Assembly (NCBI GenBank): GCA_008933995.1
Contig: WARS01000015.1
Location: 15,012,957 to 15,076,956 of the forward strand
Source of the DNA: Datnioides undecimradiatus
Taxonomy: Eukaryota > Chordata > Actinopteri > Lobotiformes > Datnioididae
Length of the DNA: 64,000 bases
Direction: 5' to 3'
The translations under genes were made by a program, and so were the position numbers. Below are positions 11,848 to 25,100 of this stretch, piece after piece (the first letter of the stretch is position 1; the number at the start of each line of letters is the position of its first letter). The notes beneath the pieces were generated by a model, which did not search any database, had not been told where the DNA came from, and was given only the letters and a program-made list of their open reading frames with translations.

Positions 11848-14800
11848 CTGGTGAAGCAGAACATTGGGGTTTAGTTCAGCAACAAACATGCGGAAGAGAA
11901 AAAAAATAAATAAATCAAGATGTAAATTGGAAAATTGAAGGCGGCACCGTCAAACATTACTGATCAGAGTGAGGTTAACTGACAGTCCCAAAGGCCCAAA
12001 CGTATACAGTCCCATGAGGAGCAGGTTAACGAGTGTAGCGCTCACCTTGATGGGAGTGTACCACTTGTTCTCATTTTGATGGTAGGTGGGGGCAGCCTTC
12101 GGGGTGGGACGTTTGATCATTGGCTCCTCCACATCCTCTGGTATGGACACTTTGGCGTTCTTGGCCTTCTCCAGCCTGGCGCCCTCCTCTGTTGAGCCCT
12201 TCTCACCCCAGCGCACCTGGACAGGTAAAACCATGCACAGCACCAATTTAAGAGACGAGAAGCTCGTTGTCTTCTTTTTACCTTTGTTACTAAATGTCTA
12301 AATTGCATAAATGAGTAATTGATTAGTTACATTTACACAAGTACAAGTAATAACTGGGACAATACCTGATTTAAATAACAGGAATAAAAAGCCAACGATT
12401 CAATTACACTTTTTGTTTTTTAATCACAGATATTAAGATACACTTGACTTTTAGCACTTAATGGGTCAAGCTCCAAAAACACATCATCCTACATTTCCTA
12501 AGATGCAGGGTTTATTTTCAAGTCTCCAATCCCAGGCTGAGATAAACCTGACGACATCATGGAGGTGATATTCTCAGTATAAGTCAATCAATCTCTGTCT
12601 CATGATGAAAATACTATAACAATAAACTCAATTAATAACTAGTTGAAGCTAAGTTAAAACTCTGTTGTAATATTCAGGAGCTGCTAAATAGCATATGTAA
12701 CAACCAATGAGCAGGCAGAGAGGTCAAACACATGCTCAGGCAGTGAGGAGCCATCACTGTATATCCATAAGAAAACAAAACGACCTGAAAACCTGTTTTT
12801 GCTTTTATTAATAAGCACATTTACATGTGGTATAACGTGTTATTGTGTGTGCGTGTGTGACAGCGTGTGAATGCCGGCCTGTGTGTTAGTTAAGCTGTCC
12901 TGCTTTTTAATTGAATTCATCACATCTGTTGCAAGGAGGAGATAAAAAAAAAATCCACCGTCACATGAATGGGGAGAGGTGATTAATTAGCGACACAGTT
13001 TTCAAGCTGTAGGTTAAGCCGTGACAATATAGAACAGCTTTTCAGAATCATCTCTGGGATACATCCCTGGCCTGCCGCATCAAGAAAAGAGAGGCTGCGA
13101 TGAATAAAAGATACGTTGTCACCTCGGCCGACTCAATACACGTTTGAAATATTGGCAGCGGCAAAGTGGTGGAGGTGGAGGTGGTTTTCTCAGCGTGGCG
13201 TCTTAAACGCGGATGCCGAGGAGAGGGCAGGTTGATCTTAACAAGCACCCCGTTCCGCACCCGCAGGGGGGAAGCTTCAGAAGTGGAGACGGGCCTGTCG
13301 GTGGGAATCAACCTGCTACAGGGAGAAGAGAGGCACGGGACAGTGGGGCTCGCAGCTCGCAAACACTCGTGGGGAAAAAGTCAAGAGGTAGGAGCTCCCG
13401 GAGGATTCTGGGAAATCCCTGCAATGCCACTAACTTCCTCGGGGCTGAGAAGCGGTAGGGGGTACGAGAGCGATGGGGGAGGCGGGTGGAGGAGAGGAGC
13501 TCGCCTTTAAACCTGGATTCTCTCCGGAGTGGGCGGACAACAAAGGGGCTGCCAAGGTTTGGGAGTTGAGAAGGGGGAGTTGGAGGGGAGAGGTGGGGTG
13601 AGGTGGATATGTCAAGTTGACAGCGGCACTCAATCCTTCATCCTGGCAATGACTTGATCCAATCAGGCCTGCGCGGCCAAGGACGAGATGGCAGGGCCTG
13701 TCATGTCAGAGGCACCAGTGAACTGATGGGACAGAGCCCGGCCAGTCAGTCAGTCCCTCCTCCTGCTGCCTGTGTAACTCGGCAAACTTGTAGCTTCAGA
13801 GAAAAGACGTCAGCAGTTTTCTCTCAACATGATGCCACTTTACAGGATAACAGCTGTCAGACACGCGTCACTTCCTGTCGCCTAGGATTTTATCTCTGCA
13901 AGTTTTCTTTTTTTTTTTTTTTTACTGGTTAGATTTGATAAGAAGAGACAACACTAATATTTTTAAATATGCGGCTCAAATCGTTTAACACTAACTATGT
14001 GTCAAACGCACTGGAAATGACGGGACTGCGGTGAAAGCGTTTCGTGCTCCTGAAAGCAATATGCTGAGGGCAGACAGTTTGGCTCTGACCTCCATGCGTT
14101 TGATCCCTCCTGCTCCTCTTCCTCCGTAGTACGAGGCATCCACCGTGGGCCACTTCTTCTTGGGCAGCGCCTCTGGCTCCTTGAAAAGACAGGGATATAT
14201 ACATAATGCAGCTGGAGCCATGGGTCAGCTTCATTCTTGTAAATGACCACATCTATCATCTCTACTGCACAGACAAGAGGAAGGTAGTGCAGCAGGTCTG
14301 TGTCTACAATTGTTCTATTTTCTTCTTATCCTGCTTATCAAAACCTGAACACACTTCCTCTTAACAGGAAAGGAAAGACTGGCTGACATCATTTCATCAG
14401 GAAGGAAGAGACACTTGTTTCCTCACTACGGCCAATAGTTCTACATCGTTCACAGAAGTTCAAGGATTAGTTCAATAATAGCTCAATAAATAATACCTTG
14501 TTTGTTAAAATTATAGCAGTCTTTATGCTAAGCTAGGCTAATAACCACCTGCCTCTGGCTGCGCACTCACACAAAGCCATGAGAGAGGTATTAATCTTCT
14601 CATCTCAATTTTTATTTTTATTTATCCTGCCATTATTTTCATTGTGGTATAATGAAGTGCAGTATCTGCTCCACAACTGTGCTTTCATTGGCTTCAGTTG
14701 AAATATTCTGGTACTGTGACGATACTGCAGTGATGCACTCACAGGTGGTGGAAGACGGGAAGGTGGAGGAGGCGGCGGCGGCGGCGGGTCTTTGATGACC

Positions 14801-17800
14801 TGGATACACAGAAAAAACAAAGAAAAAAAAAAAAAAGAGTGTCAGCACAAACTCCATCAGGGGACATGTACAGACACACACACAAACACAAGCACTCAAA
14901 CCTTGTCAAGACAAGCGCCGATGAGGCTGACGGAGGTGATTCGTGACAGGTGACTGAGTCAAACAGAGACGTCCCTCAGCTCGTCACAAGACGGAGACGC
15001 CACGCTTCCGGGCTGCTTTGTAACCGCAACAGGCTCCCCCACCATCGCCCCGCTGACTACTGATTACAAGGATTCTGCTTGTAAACCAACATCAGGGGCC
15101 CCCCGTGCAAAATAAAGAAAAGCTGAAAATCAACTTGTTGACAGGGGAGTCTTTGGGGCGAGCGCCGCTGCCCGTTTAGCTCTTAATTAATTGGATGGGG
15201 TTCAGTGCTCCCAAGCAATCCCCCCAATCATAAAGTCCTAAGGAGTTAATTAGCTCCGATGAGATACAGAGGAGGAGGCTCGGGCTCAGCTCCAAGCCCG
15301 TCTGCGTAAAAAGATGAGTGGCGGCATACACACACACACACACACACACACAGAGGGGAAAAAAGAAAGAAATAATGCACGCGCACGCATGCATAATGAC
15401 GACACACCTCTCCCACAGCAGAGTGACCAGCCTGGCAGCATTGTTCATGACAACACTGGATGACATGGCACCTGAGGAGCAGGTTGTCCGCAATGTGATT
15501 CCACTCAAGGACAAGATGCCGCTACTGGTTTTTTTCAGATGTGCATCGCAAAGCAAAGAGCAGCCTGACAGTGGCATTTGTCAGGTGTCAGTCAGACGCT
15601 TCACATACTGATGTCCGACTTTTTACTACAGGACTGCTGAAGACACCGCTGCCACTCGCTCCATCAGTGACAGGGAGCGTGCTGGAGGAGTGGTGAAGTC
15701 TCTTCTTCGTGGCTTTTGGTTTTTGAGCAGTTGTAAGTCATGTTCTGGTTAAGAGTCACTATGGAGAGCTGGGCTGGAGCTCTGCAAAGGTCCCGTCGAC
15801 GTTCCCTGAAAACTGTGGGATTTATGTGAGCATAGATGCATCGATACCAATGCTACAAGGGAGCCCAGATGAATTCATCAATGAAATGAAAAAAAAAAAA
15901 AAAAAATGCAGATCTGCTTATTTTTTTTCTGTTTGAAACGATTACAAACTCATTATCTTTGGATTTTGAGCTATTGTCACGTATACTAATCGAATTAAAA
16001 TGACAGAAATTAGGTGCGATATTGAGCTCAGTGGAAAGAAGGGCGTTTTTAGCACTGAAGGCCTTATTTTACTGTCCCACTCTTACTCAATAGTGGACAT
16101 TAGCACTGCACACAGAGAACAGTAGCCCTCCTATTAATACTGTAAAGAGATGACATATTTCAGCCTGAGAAAAGTGGAAGGAAGACCTTTATCCATTAGT
16201 CATCACAGACAGATACTTCACTGTCATCACTGGTTATGCATTTACTAAATTGGTTTTGGAGGGTAAAAAAAAATGTAATTATGGCATATCATAGATCCTA
16301 ACAGCTGTTTTATTCACTGTTAAGCGCAGGGATACCCTCTCTCCACATACTGTTGTCATTAGAATAATGAAAAAGAATCAATTAGGGTTAATTAATTTCT
16401 CTTTGACACACAACTGGCTGTAAGCAAATCCAGGAAAGGTCTACTGGTAGCCTCTCCATACGCTGATTAACATCATTTCAGCCACACCTTACGTTGACAG
16501 GATTATCTCTTTTTATTAAGTAATTATGCAGCAGATTTCCTGGACATATTGTGGGATAAATAAAGCATTATACAAATGACGGGGCTCTGCTGCTCTTTCC
16601 CAGCTACCTGATGGACAGATGTGAAGAGGAGCGCTCAGCGACATAATTAAAAACTAAACCACAGGATACTTAGCCGCCTGACATTAGCCCCAGCGGCTCG
16701 CCACCGCAGCCACGACACCGGTGGGAATCAGACCAGTCACCGGGCGTTTGTGGCATCGTCCCCATATGGCTGTCTCCGTCACTGTCCAACTGGACTTGCT
16801 AATCCGTTCGTTCCCAACCTCAAGCTCTAACCGTGTTGTGTCAAGCTGTTTCGGGAGGCTTATCGTGATGGATCGGTGGCAGGTAGCAGATTTGGGAGTT
16901 TAAAAACGATTTGTGCTTTCAACGATGGACAAATGAGCCTGTTTGTGGAAAATAAAAAGGATTCTGAGGGGAAAAGAAACAAGAAAACATAAAAGTTCCG
17001 CATCGTAGAGCAATGCTGACAGCTTCTAACATGAAATAACATGGAATAATCAGAGATTATTAACATATTAAGCACCAACTCAGTTGAAAATGTGCCCAAA
17101 AGTGGATCCAATTCAGCAGTGAATCATTTGCAATTTGGATAAACTTGTGATGTAATTTGAAATTGCATCTCCAATCCCGAATCCTTTGATTTGAACTAAA
17201 GGCTACGCCATTCTGAGTTTAATTTCCAAACAAATCATAAACAAAGAAATTACCACTCCACAGCTTGTATGACCTCTCTCTTGGCATCAGTCCACGTGGG
17301 AGAGCTACAGGGAGAGAGAGGGATTGTGGGAAAGAGGTTGGATCTATGGTGTGTGTGTGCGTGCGTGGCCTCATCCCGACTGCTGAAACCTGGCAGACTG
17401 GGGGTTTAAATATTAACAAGCCACACATGGCCCTCCTCTTCTGCCGCGTCCCTCGATGGAAGGCAACAGCAGCTCTCTCCACCAAGACAAACACGTCCAC
17501 GGCCAGACATGCTGCAGGGGGTTTACATTTTAATGCCTTTGTTGGTTTTCCAAAATATGCTTCCATCTCATCCTGGATGGGCTCCCTTCAGGTCCACAAA
17601 GCCAGGTGACGTCTATCATTTAAGGGGCGGTGCGGGTGAGCAGGAACAGAGGTGCTGTGGGTGGGTGGGGGGGGGTTGGCAGTAGCGGAGGGTAAATTTG
17701 CCTTTATCAGATCTCAGTAGAAAAAACAAAACAAAACAGAGAAACAGAAAAAGACCGGGGTGCACCATCTGTAGCCCCTCTCTCATAGCCCCAAACGATA

Positions 17801-19163
17801 ATCTGTTGTGGATTTTTGTAAATGGTTAAGCGGGTGAGACCAGTTTTCCAAAGGGGGTGACGGCAGAACGAGTTTACATTAGTAGTTTTCATGAATAATC
17901 AGGACTAAAGCAAAGTTTAGACAATGGATTAAAGAAAGAAAAAAACCCTCCTCCATCAGGAACAATCAAGTTGTTCAGAGCGAAACGATGAAGAAGAGCC
18001 CAGAATTTAATTGCGGATTCAAGACTCATTAATTAAACGCAGCCTCGAGTTGCACCTTAACAAACAGCCTGTTCACACGGGACCAGTAACATGTGGCGAT
18101 CTATGGTGTTAATGAATAACCTTCCAACCTTCCACGTTTAGAGAAACACATTTGCACTTACTAATGAAATACCCTTTTATGGCTGGAGCCTCTGAACTGG
18201 CAACTGCAGTGAGTCAAGATTTCACATTTTGTCCTTCTCGCTCACTGTAATTTACTTGTTCTTTATATCAAGAACCACTCACTTGGATTGGCAATGAACA
18301 GAGACAGATGATGCTCATTATAGTGTATTGACACTATTTGCTGCTGTTAACGATACATTAATCCAGTGGGTCTAAAATGTAAAACCTGACACGACACGAG
18401 TATTTGAACTGCGCGTGATTAAAAACACAACACCAATGAAAGCATTATTAGGAAAGAGCATAAGTAAATGTTACTAAAGGTAAAACTAATGAAGAGATAC
18501 GGTCTTAACTACTGTTAGCAGTTCTGACGGCCCTGGACCTCGGCAGTCAACCCGACTTCTCAGCTAATTAATTAAGTCAAAGCAGCAGTGGGACCATAAT
18601 ATAGTAAAATCATACAACTTAAGGTCAATGAGCAGTATAATGAGATGTGTAGTTTATATTAGGCTGTATTTACCCTCTTTTTATACATATATTGCATGAG
18701 AAAGGTTTCTGCCTGTGCCGTTTTCCTCTGCCCTTTCTCACTGCTCTGAAGTGGGCAGAGGTTGAGTTGGAAAAACATGATGTCATGTACCTCCGTGCAC
18801 CGATCAGAGTTAAATAATATAGGGATAAAACTGTTATGACAGTTGGTTGGGCTGTTTGCTTATGTTACCGACACAGCCAATCAAATCTGATCAGGCCACG
18901 CCCCCACACAGACCCGATGTTGCAGATTGGCTCATTAAGTAAAGATGTTTTTTATTTGTCCCCAACTTTTAACGGTGATTGTTGTTGTCGCTTTGGTTGA
19001 TTTTTGCAAAACAATACATCTTCTGTACTATAACATGTACTGTTATAGGAAGAGTTTTGTACTATGTTTGTTTACAAGTGGAACGGTTCATTGATCTTCA
19101 TTTGTATGGAATGCCAAAGGTGCTGTTAGTGTCATCTGATTGGTGTAGACCCCCCCCCCAGGT

Positions 19164-19195
<32 letters not shown>

Positions 19196-22100
19196 TATAT
19201 ATATATATATATCTCAAACATGATGGAGTGGAATGTGAAAGCGCCTCTGTTGTAAATGTTTTACTCTGACAATCAAAACATGCATTCTGTACGTTACGAT
19301 ACTTCGCACATCCTTGAGGAAAGGGTGGATGTTAGCAATCAGCAAATAACGATAATAATACTGAAGTAGGAGGAGTAAGGGGAAAACAAAGGGCCAAAAA
19401 CAAAGTGTATGAGAAACACTCTGACGGGATTAGTACAAGAAGAATTCTGTGTTTACCAAAACAGCATAAGTATTTAAGCTGCAGCACGGACATGACAAAT
19501 TCAACTGTGATTAAACCATAAACAATCTCTGTGATTATTATTAATCACTTCAGTCCCCAGGTAGGCCTAATGTGAGTCCAGGGCAAACAGATTCTGTTAA
19601 CTTTCATACAATCTGTCACTCACTTTCTTCTCCTGCTAATCTGCCTCTTGTTGTTGTTTTTAAACATAGTTTATTCACACAACGTGACTTCATCTCTACT
19701 CAGAATTTGTGCACGGTCGCATGCAACCATCAGCTACAGATCTACAAGATGCGGGTTCCTCACTTCCTGTTTGAAGCTCTTCATCTGTGGTGTTGCTAAG
19801 CCACCGCAGGTGAGTGAGGTAAACGGGAGATGACAGAGTTGAACAGATGTTCGAAACAACTTCCCTTCAGTGTTGACTGGTGAACAATGCCGAGCCTGCT
19901 GCGTATGAGCAGCTTCGGACACAGTGAAAGCTGCTGCTGACCTGCTGGTTATTGCTGGTTTATAGTTACAGATGACGCCATAACCCCATGGGATTTGAAC
20001 TTCTGCCCAAAGTATTTTGTAATCAGTGCATTTGCAACAACAGGATGTTGCAACTGTCTGAATAAACCAGCTACAGAGAAGGTATTCAGTATTCTCACTG
20101 CTGACTTCTGCTCTCAGTAACATTGATTTAAAGAAATTGGACATTCAACGTTATCAGATCTAAAAAGGTAGCAGCGACTGTTGTAGAGCAAGCCCAAAGT
20201 AAATGAATCTTCATCTCTAGCTGCCCAAAGTTGAACTCGTCCACAGTTTGTAATGAGGAGCGAAAACTTACCACTGTGCAGCAAAGAGGCCAGAACCACC
20301 ACATAAGAGCCAGAGCTAAGAGGAGCAGCAGCACCAGGAAGACTATGGCCACCACCATACCGTCTGACTGGAGGAGAAAATGACAGTAAGTGTAAATTCA
20401 TTCATCCTAATTTTGCTGTTAAACTGAAAGACGAAAATGGTGAAATGAGACCATCAAAACACTGCGTCTGCAAAATATCCGGTTTGTTGTAATGAAAAGC
20501 TGAGGAAAAAGTTAAAACAAATAAATCAATAAGACAACTACGTGATTGTTTGCCATTACTGTAGGGATGTGTTCATTAGAGCCCAAATTTTACATTTAAA
20601 GGAAATAAGATGATATGATGTTGATATAAGATGGATACATGTAAAGACGACTAAAAGATGATGCTTCTTATTTTACAACCATTATCACATAAAAACTAAA
20701 ATTTAGGGTGGTTTCTATCTTATGTGAACAATTCGACTGTTCTCTACTTAAGTTAAGGTGTCAGTGCTTCAGTGTTGTGTGCATGTCTGAAAACAACCAC
20801 AAAGAGAAATGAGAGTTCCACTGAACATGACTTAAGTCCCTACTGGAAGGAAAAAAAAAAAAACAAAACGTCCAACCGTCACGTCCTAAAACCACAATAT
20901 CAGCAACGCTAACTGAAACATTAAATGAGGAAATTAAGCTCAGATTATGAAAGAAAGGTGTGAGGGGAAGAGTGATTGTTTTTGCTCAAATCAGAAATGT
21001 GTTTTATAACATGTACGGGCGGGAAAGAAGGTCAGAATGGTTTCAGGTGCTTTCATTTTGGCTCAAATATGACGGTAATTCAGACTTACACATGTGGAAG
21101 CGGTGATGGTGTAGGCGCTGGAGATGAAGGACTTGCCATTGTTCAGGCTGATGAGAACGTCCATGGTCCTGTAAAGAAAAGATTTTAGTCAGTGTCACAG
21201 TCGTTTGTTCAGTAAACTATACGCGATGCGTACAAAGTGGACTTCATGGACTTCTGCTAGCATTAGTTTACTAGTATCAGTGTGTATGTTGGCAGATATG
21301 CACACAGGAAAATGTTCTCTGCTGCAAATTTCTCTTTTTTTTCCCTCTTATTTGCCAAATTTGGTGCAGACGATGTTCAGGAAGATGCAAACCTGTTGGC
21401 AGGGTTGGCAAACTCCCACTTGATTTCATTTCCAGTTAAAGTTGTTTGAAATTTTGCTGACACATTTTTTTTTTTTTTGCCATTACTGTCATCTTTCATA
21501 GGAAAGGTTAGCGTTGAACTGTAAATATCATGCTGAGATCTTTCTCTGTGTGTTTATCTGCCCTGAAAGACAAAAACAATTTGTCTGCCGCTTTTTCTTT
21601 TGGATGGAAACAACATCACCGTCCAACATCAGAGGTGCAGTCTACTGACAGTGAAAAACAATGTCAATATTGATCAAACAAAATAAAAAAAAAAAACAAC
21701 AAGGATTTGTCGTTCATTTGACATCTTTTTTAAAAACTCTTTCAAACACGGGTGATGATCAGCAGGAAATGTTTCTTTTTGGAGGAAAGGAAATCATTGG
21801 CGTGGTTTTACAAAACATCTCTTCTAACTCCCAGTGAAAGATTTAAGTGTTATCGTATTGTATTATATCAGACGCAAATCCTGTTGAAGTCCGGCGCTCA
21901 CAGCCGCACAATCCTCAGCGCAGAACACAATGGGCGCAACCCGAGCGGTCAAACTCAGGGAGGAAATCCTCTCATTATCACATCCGACGGGGTGCGTGGA
22001 TGAAGTAACCTGACCAGCAGTAACAAGGCTCGTGAACTCCTATGACTTATTTAGAAGGAAAAACGGGGAGCCAAAATGGGCGCAATTAAAACCCTAATGA

Positions 22101-25100
22101 TGAACGGCACCGCAATTTCCATATGTCTATTACGCCCAATCCAATTACCGCAGGTTTAATGAGAATTCAGGATATGGAACGAGTGAAACGCCTGAAATCC
22201 TCCCTCCAACACACAAAAAAGGGAGAGAGACAGAAGAACGCAGCGTGGTATTGTGTGTGTGTGTGAGGGGCCAGCTGTGACTGTGTGGTAGCGTACAGGG
22301 GAGGCCTGCATAAAAACTGGTGCTGCGGAATAATAACAGAGAGCTCTTTGCTTTGCTTTGGATCTTGCCTGAGGCAGTGCCCTGGGCCACCGATTCTCCT
22401 GTGGTTCAGAACAGATGAGCAACCAGACCATGTGTCCATTACTATGCAGTGTATTCTAAATATTCTAAACTGACTCCTTTGCACCTTTCCTAATTTACCC
22501 ACGCTAAATATTTAAAATACACTTCATGGAACTTTAAAACTGGATGCACTTTGACACTTCGCTCAACTTGTTGATGCCTCTACTTTTCCTTTTTTTTTCA
22601 CTTTTTGTTTATTTGAATTTTTCTCATCTGACATGTCATGCTGATCCTCCATATTTAAATACATATCTCTCATTAGTACCATTTAATCTTTATTTATCAG
22701 AGAACAAAGAGAAAGAAAAACACTTAAACTGAGTTTAACTCAAGATGATCAAGTACAGACATACAAGCTGCTCTACCTAATTTTATAGTTTGGAGAAGAC
22801 AAACAGCCTTCAATCCAAAACTGAAAACTGAAATAGAAATATGATTATTTTTTCATATACATATACTGTACTCAAATTGTAATGAAATTTCAATTTCTGT
22901 AAATTGACGACACTTTGCTTTGACGTGCTGCGTGTGTCCTAACAGGTGCATCCTGTTAAGAAGAGGTTGGACTGTGTCAGAAACTGGCCAGGTGCACTAA
23001 GAGTCTCGTTCCCATTCCCTGACATCTTAACCATGTACGTACACACAACCCTGAAAGATTTAAAATCTCTGGACTTTGACTATGAACCAGTTTGCTTCCA
23101 TCGGAAAACATCACTTTCTGTCTAACTTCGTGAAGCGCTGCACGCCTCTGCAGCTCAGCGAAGCCGTTCCAGGTCTTTGCATGTTAACGAAGAGCTTGCG
23201 CTGAATGGTTGAGGGGAGAGGCTAATTTGGCTGACACCCTCAATCCGCGATAATAGTGGGCAGGTTGTTAATCAAGCTGCTGGTGTGGACCCCAGCGTGT
23301 GAAGGAGGAAAGCTCCCAAGCGACTTACACTGACGAGCCCCACAGCCTCCAGCCCCCACATCACTGGACATCCTTAATGCACCACAACCCAACCGGTCAG
23401 CAGGGCCTTTTTTCTTCCTTCTGACACACTGACTGCTAATTTACAGAGGTACTGTTGAGTAGGCAGGATCTGCTCCAGCACAGAGACATAAGTCCTCCTT
23501 TTCGCACTTTTATTTCCATGAATATTAACAAAAGAATGATTAGTAGTCGTGTGATCACATCTATTAAAGTGGTTATTCTGCGTATTACAAATAACTGCTG
23601 AAATGACTGGTCAGTCAGTTGGTTACTTGGCATAAAATTCATCAAAGACAATTTAGTTAATCAAATTATTACTTGAGACACACAGAAAATACCAAATGAT
23701 GTTTTCAGCTTTTGAAATGTAAGGATTTGTTGATTTTCTGTTTTATATCATTGCAATATGTAAATCTTTGGGGTTGCTGGTCAGAGGTAACAAGAGCCTG
23801 AAAGATGGCCCACTGTACTCCGGAAACTTGTAAGCTTCTTACAGCAGGATAGGCCTTTTTGTGAAGACCCATCAACAATCCTGTGAATTTCTGGTTATGG
23901 TGAACCATTTAAATCACCATCTAAATTCTCTTTTTTTTGGCTAAAATGGTGTCCCTGAATGTTACACAAGAAAAAGGAAAGAAAGAGGAGACAAAAAGGG
24001 TAAAAAAAAAAAAAGAAAAAAAAGAAAAAGAAAAAAGGCGAGTGACTTTAAAAGGAGCCAGATAAATAATTAAAACCAGCGCTTGCTGTCATTTAACTTT
24101 TCCATGGTGAAAGCTAGTGAGTGACACCGAGGAGAGAGCTGCAGCTGCTTGGTGGGTCGATGGACATGTTTGAATAAATGGGAGATGAGAGGGCAGATTG
24201 TCACGGGGCCGAGGGATCACTCAAAATTTGGGTAGAAAGCGACACGGGCTCCCAGGGACACCAGTTGAATGGCAGAAGGCTTCTTCCCGCGGAGCATCTC
24301 TGGCTCCACGTTGGCAAAACTTTGTCCCCGGGCTCGCTGTAATCTGTCAGAAAGTAAGCCCGCCATGACGCTAAGCCTTGGTGATGCGATACAGCTGGAG
24401 CGGCTGACAATGCTGACGCTAATGGCTTTCGAACTTCCCTTAAAGATGTGAAAATTGAGGAGGCTGAATAATTCACGGCAGAGCATATGCAAGGCCTGTC
24501 ACTCGGCATTCAGGAGTCATCACTCTGCACGAGTTTGTGTGGCAGAAGTTCTGACGGAGGAGATGAAACTCGACTGAGATCTCCTCATGAGGCCTGGGGA
24601 CCAGATGAGAAGTTGTGTTCCAGAGTGAGGCATCCACCATTTGGAGAGAGCGACATGCACTCTAAAAACTGACTGATGGCACAAAATTAAAATTCAGTGA
24701 TTCTGCTGCGTGGCAGCTGGCTGGTGCGCTCCTTAACAACAAATTTATACATTTAATTTATTTTTATTTTTTCCCAGGTTACCGCATTACTATGTGATAA
24801 TGTGTAAAATATCCAATCAAAACTTTAAGACAAACTAAACATTTGGTTGGAGCTGCTTCTAACTCATATTCACATCAAAAGCATAATTTTAAAAAGAGAC
24901 ACAAACTGAAAACGTTGGGAACTTCCAATGTACAGTAAACGTGATTTGTTGTCAACAGGTCAGTTATTTATTTACTTAACTTTGCAGCCAAAAAAACTAA
25001 ACCGCTGCTTCTTAAGACTTCTTAAGGCCTTAACCCCATTTATACAGACTGGTGGCTGTCACATTATGATATTTGTTAACTAAAACTGATTTTTAGTCTT

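Larger units (their letters stand above)
12217..14089 (-). other. antxr2 intron 14
   Basis: 1.9 kb. Contains the G-rich block 13152-13620 and the poly-T tract; a homeodomain-type gattaattag motif occurs near 12981. Nothing coding. Confidence 0.8.
14800..20271 (-). other. antxr2 intron 12
   Basis: 5.5 kb. Holds two CA-type microsatellites, a poly-A tract and homeodomain-motif-rich stretches (15170-15260, 16370-16410, 18000-18060) that look like conserved non-coding elements. No transposon with coding remains was recognised. Confidence 0.75.

Noticed and set aside
12318-12360. gttacatttacacaagtacaagtaa, resembling hAT-type repeat ends
   Set aside because: The similarity is short and the flanking sequence does not continue the match.
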